In this document: positions 60,400 through 64,000 of the stretch, in pieces
Position numbering within the stretch: position 1 is the first letter of the stretch
Layout: each line of letters opens with the position of its first letter
Assembly (NCBI RefSeq): GCF_027595985.1
Contig: NC_073303.1
Location: forward strand, 25,720,565-25,784,564
Direction of reading: 5' to 3'
Origin: Sorex araneus
Taxonomy: Eukaryota > Chordata > Mammalia > Eulipotyphla > Soricidae
Length of the DNA stretch: 64,000 nucleotides
Notes under the pieces: model-generated
Database searches by the model: none
Seen by the model: only the letters and a program-made list of their open reading frames with translations
Told to the model about the DNA's origin: nothing
Translations under genes and position numbers: made by a program

Positions 60400-60770
60400 T
60401 CTAATCTACTCAAGGGAAGTGAACATACATGTCCACATAAAAACCTGTGCAGAAACGATCCTAGCAACATGATTCTTAACAGACCCAAAGCAGAAACAAC
60501 CCCTAAACCCATCAACTAATGAAAGGATCAAACAAAACACAGTGTGTTCATACAATGCTTTTTAATTGTCAGCAATAAAGACATGGCGTGCTGCTACATG
60601 CCACCACACAGCTGAACTTGAAGTTTTATGTGAAGCAGAGGCCACACACCCATGTACTTATGAGTCATTTATGAAAAATGTCCAGGATATGCACATCCAT
60701 GGAGACAGGAAATAGACTCGTGGTTGCCAGATTAGATTAGTAGGGGCTGGAGTGGCTGGAGAGTGATTGC
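60400..60770 (+). mobile_element. Old LINE-1 3' end fragment
   Basis: Order of accctaaacccatcaact, atgaaaggatcaaac, gtgtgttcatacaatg, cagcaataaagacatgg, atgaaaaatgtccagga and gtggttgccag matches the 3' region of old mammalian L1 elements. No intact frame. Confidence 0.75.
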
Positions 60771-60990
60771 TTATGTGTTTCTCTGGGGTGTTGAAAATCT
60801 TCCACTAGATCATAGTAGTATTGGCACAATCCTGCATAGACTATTTTACATTGAATTGGATGCTTCCTTTCTTTCATTCATCTTTATTTCATTCTTTCTT
60901 TCTCCTTCTTTTGGTTTGGGGGCTGTACTGGGCAGTACTTTCAGCTTACGCCTGGATCTGTGCTCAGGAATTACTCCTGGCAGTGTTCAG

Positions 60991-61234
60991 GACTGGAGCG
61001 ATAGCACAGCAGGTAGGGTGTTTGTCTTGCATGCGGTTGACCTGGGTTTGATTCCTCTGTCCCTCTCGGAGAGCCCAGCAAGCTACTGAGAGTATCCTGC
61101 CTGCACGGCAGAGCCTGGCAAGCTACCCGTGGCATATTCAATATGCCAAAAACAGTAACAAAAGTCTCACAGTGGAGATGTTACTGGTGCCCGCTTGAGC
61201 AAATTGATGAGCAACGGGATGACAGTGACAGTGA
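60991..61234 (+). mobile_element. Second SINE subfamily with (CAGTGA)n tail, nested, 10-bp duplication
   Basis: Same tRNA-like head as the common SINE, but after gggtttgattcctctgtcc the body switches to an unrelated sequence (gagagcccagcaagctactg, cacggcagagcctggcaagc, aacgggatgacagtgacagt). Inserted in a minus SINE; cagtgttcag at 60981-60990 and 61235-61244. Confidence 0.93.
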
Positions 61235-61324
61235 CAGTGTTCAGAGACCATATAGGGTCCTGGGGATTGAACCTGGGTCAGCCACGTGCAGGGCAAACAC
61301 TCTACCCGCTGTACTATCTCTCCA

Positions 61325-61331
61325 CCCCTTG

Positions 61332-61365
<34 letters not shown>
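61325..61365. repeat. (AT)n microsatellite
   Basis: About 14 AT units followed by T(9), at the tail of a minus SINE. Confidence 0.9.
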
Positions 61366-61372
<7 letters not shown>

Positions 61373-61974
61373 TACCCAGTGGTGCTCAAGGGTTACTCAT
61401 GGCAGTGACAGGGACTGAACCTGGGCCTTCTGCATGCAAGGTATGCGCTCAGTCTTTGAGCTGTCTCTTTGGCCAAATTGGACACATTACAATTGGTGAG
61501 GTTTTTGGTTTGTGATTTATACTTCATGAAATCTGTTGCAAAAACATGAATTTTTTTAGTCACAGCTGATGATGCTGGGGACTAACTACGTGTCCAGGGA
61601 TCACTTCTGACAGGGCTCAGGGGGCCATATGGGTCGCCAGGGATTGAACCTGGGTTGGGTGCATGCAAGGCAAACCTTATCTACTATACTATCACGCCAA
61701 CCTCCCAAAGCAGATCTTTTCCCCTTCTGTTTCTGTTGGGAAGCACCCAACAGAAAAATCATTTTCAAAATAAACACTGGTGGCCAGAGCGCTTTTATAG
61801 TGAGTAGGACATTTGTCTTGCACGTGGCCAATCCAGGTTTTATTCTTGGCATCCTATGTGGTCCGTTTGGAGCACTGCCAGGATTAATTCCTGAGTACAA
61901 TACCAGGAGTAATCCTTGAGTATCGCCAGATGTGGCCTCCCCCTTAAGGAAAAAAATGCTAAAATAACCACTGA

Positions 61975-62145
61975 CACTGATCTAGACTTACTCTGCCAAC
62001 TACTATGCTAAGCACATCATCTGAACTTGTGAGCCAGGCCCTGTCACGGGTGGGTGCCCTTTCATAGATAAGATGACTGGGGCCCAGAGAGATTAACAAA
62101 CTTGCCCCGTACCACACAGCTAACAAAGTAGTAATTTAAGTCAGC
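61975..62145 (-). repeat. MIR SINE, antisense
   Basis: ctatgctaagcacatcat, agataagatgactgggg and accacacagctaacaaagta in MIR order on the minus strand. Confidence 0.8.
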
Positions 62146-63506
62146 AGTTTGGTGGGCAGAGCGAGCCTGCAGGGGTTAAGGCACTTGCCTTGCGTCCTGC
62201 CAACCCCAGTTAGAATCCTGGATACAGCAGCTGGCCTCCAGAGCACCGCCAGGGGTCACCCCTGAGCACAGAGCCAGGAGCAGCTCCTGAGCACCACCCA
62301 GAGTGGCCCAACAACCGACACAGAGAGAACGCAGGTGGTCTGACCCCACAGACAATGGGGCATTCTACTAGAAGTCAGGGGGTGAGAAGCTTGAAGAAAT
62401 GTTCCCTTCTAGATGGGAAATCTCCAGGGACAGAAAGAACCAGAAACCATGCTCAGAGAAAGCAGGACGCGGGTCCCTGACCCCACCTGGGCCCCTCGCA
62501 GTGCCCCATGCTCAAGTGAGTCACATGATGGTGACAGGGACTTCCAGGAACTGCTACCAGCCTCCTGAGCCTTGCTGGCCAACTCTTCCAGGGCGAATCC
62601 GGGCCCCCGTGGAGCCCGCCAGTGACGACCCATAGCTGCTGAGGGCAGGCAGGTGGGTCCAGAGCCCCTGCAGCTCAGCCCCAGTGGGACTCCAGCACAG
62701 TGGCATGTGGCTTCAAATGGTGACAGGTGCTGGGGACTGGACAGAGAAAGGCAGAGAGATGGGTAACCCTGGGCGTGAGCTCAGAGCTGGCTCCCCAGTA
62801 GGTGCTCAGTCCCTCCGCTGTCCCCGTGAAAAGGCACCATCACCATCACCATGGAAACAGATGCTTCCCTGGGAGAATATGCACATCCAGGACACCTTCC
62901 TGACAGGGCAGCTGGAAACGCAGCGCCAAGTCCCTCGGGCCGAGTTCCTATGATGAGAGCATGGGAGTTATTGATACTCCCCGCCCACCCTGCCGCCAAG
63001 TTCCTGTCTCTGTGAGATGCTGTGTGTGATGGTGGAGCTCGAGCCCCACATTCAAGTCCTGGTCCCACTGCAGAGCTGGGCGGGTAACCCAGCTTTCCCA
63101 TAGCTGGTTCCCTCACCCTTAGAAATGAGGGTGGGCTCCCCGGGTCTGCAGCTTGAGATGAGCTTCCTGCAGAGGGCAGGCTGTGGGGTGGGATGGAGAG
63201 GGGTGGAAAGGGGGGAGGGAACAGAGAGAGAACATTTGCCTTCTCTTGGCCAAACAGCACCCACGTCTGCTTTCCAGGGCCAGAGGGGTAGCAGAGCAGG
63301 TGAGGTGTTTCCTTGCACAAGGCCAACCTGGGTTTGATCCCTGGCATCCTATATGGTCCCATGAGCCTGCCAGGAGTAAGCCCTGAGCACTGATGGGTAT
63401 GGCCCAAATATTAAAAAAAAAAATCTGCTTCCCACCCCGGTAAATTTTACTACACTGTCTCTGTCCCTCTCCAGAGAGAGGGGCGGGGGGTGGGGTGGGG
63501 AATAAA

Positions 63507-63598
63507 GGGCTGGGGATGTGGCACAGTGGTAAGGCACATGGCTTTCATGCATGAGGCCCTGGGTTCGACCCATGGTGTAAGAAGAAGGAGAAGGAGGG
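63507..63598 (+). mobile_element. ID-like tRNA-derived element with (GAA)n tail
   Basis: gggctggggatgtggcacag, A box tggcacagtgg, B box gggttcgaccc, then taagaagaaggagaagg. It resembles rodent ID/tRNA-Ala-type elements more than the local SINE. Confidence 0.65.
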
Positions 63599-63599
63599 G

Positions 63600-63938
63600 C
63601 TGGACCATTATGACATTAACAGTTGGAAGGATGGCTCCGGATGGGAGTTGTGTGCTGAAAGGGGCAAATGACCAAACATGATGGCCTCTCAGTATCTATG
63701 TTGCAAATGATAATGCTCAAAAGAAGAGAGACAGAGAGACAGAGAGAAGGAAGAAAAGTGCCTGCCATAGAGGCAGGCTAGGGGTGGGGGTGCCCAGAGA
63801 GATATGTGGGATATTCGTAGTGGAAAATGCACAGTGGGTGGAGGGCTGTGTACTGAAGCTCAACCATGAAAGCTTTGTAGCTGCATCTCACAGTGACACG
63901 ATGATTCAATTAAAAAAATTTCTTTAAACAAATAAAAG
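63600..63938 (+). mobile_element. Probable 3' end of a lineage-specific retrotransposon
   Basis: Ends cacagtgacacgatgattca, then aattaaaaaaatttctttaa and an A-rich tail. The text (tggctccggatgggagttg, catgatggcctctcagtatc, tgcctgccatagaggcagg) looks familiar as a dispersed shrew repeat, possibly an L1 3' UTR. No coding frame. Confidence 0.4.
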
Positions 63939-64000
63939 AGGGGCTGGAGTGATAGCACAGTGGGTAGGGTGCTTGCCTTGCACACAGCTGACCTGGGTTT

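Larger units (their letters stand above)
58676..64000. mobile_element. Intergenic region upstream of FANCE, part 2: SINE field
   Basis: SINEs: 58720-58890 (+), 59560-59745 (-), 59795-59905 (+), 59945-60142 (-, tgcaatcactgta-type duplication), 60212-60395 (-), 60905-61328 (-, split), 61365-61482 (-), 61553-61705 (-), 61780-61950 (+), 62152-62320 (+), 63275-63425 (+), 63941-64000 (+, cut by the window end). Unique sequence at 62330-63270 shows no exon. Confidence 0.8.

Noticed and set aside
60400-60770. L1 remnant considered as an active element
   Set aside because: Only a diverged 3' piece with no reverse-transcriptase frame.
51900-64000. Search for PPARD terminal exons expected from human gene order
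   Set aside because: No frame on the minus strand resembles a nuclear-receptor ligand-binding domain. In human the gap is larger than the 12 kb available here.

Overview
This is mammalian chromosomal DNA. It has spliced genes with GT/AG introns, CpG-island promoters, AATAAA/ATTAAA poly(A) signals, ancient MIR and L1 remnants, and about 95 copies of a tRNA-derived SINE (A-box head, one B box GGTTCGA, body with 'catatggtcccctgagca', A-rich tail). From memory that SINE, and a second SINE ending in (CAGTGA)n at 61 kb, are typical of shrews, so the source is probably a soricid such as Sorex araneus. The species call is inference; the SINE structure is read directly.

Four genes are recognised by translating their exons. 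TULP1 (+) contributes its last two coding exons and its poly(A) signal (1363-3676). TEAD3 (+) is complete: a non-coding first exon in a CpG island near 4.3 kb, an AUA start at 12575, twelve coding exons and a stop at 28648, giving 434 residues. RPL10A (-) is complete in six exons (35399 to 33179, 217 residues). FANCE (-) is complete in ten exons (51572 to 36956, 544 residues). The order TULP1-TEAD3-RPL10A-FANCE matches human 6p21.31, read in the opposite direction. PPARD would be expected to the right, but no PPARD exon is visible up to 64 kb.

Layout: 1-3.7 kb TULP1 3' end; 2.7-5.1 kb TEAD3 CpG island; 4.5-28.6 kb TEAD3 introns and exons, with CA/TG-rich tracts and a 1.15 kb minisatellite born inside a SINE; 29.8-33.1 kb a SINE-filled gap where TEAD3 and RPL10A converge; 33.2-35.5 kb RPL10A; 35.5-36.7 kb a spacer; 36.7-51.6 kb FANCE; 51.6-64 kb an intergenic stretch dominated by SINEs.

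The genes have unrelated jobs: photoreceptor protein trafficking, Hippo-pathway transcription, the ribosome, and Fanconi anaemia DNA repair. They are neighbours by conserved synteny, not an operon. The most interesting signals are in TEAD3: a tandem pair of in-frame alternative exons for the DNA-recognition helix, a 12-nt microexon, an array of 27-nt in-frame exon-like repeats after exon 12, and two TEAD sites spaced 3 bp apart in its own CpG island. Others are a pure (TCC)22 serine tract in FANCE and SINE copies whose A-box region has expanded into tandem repeats.
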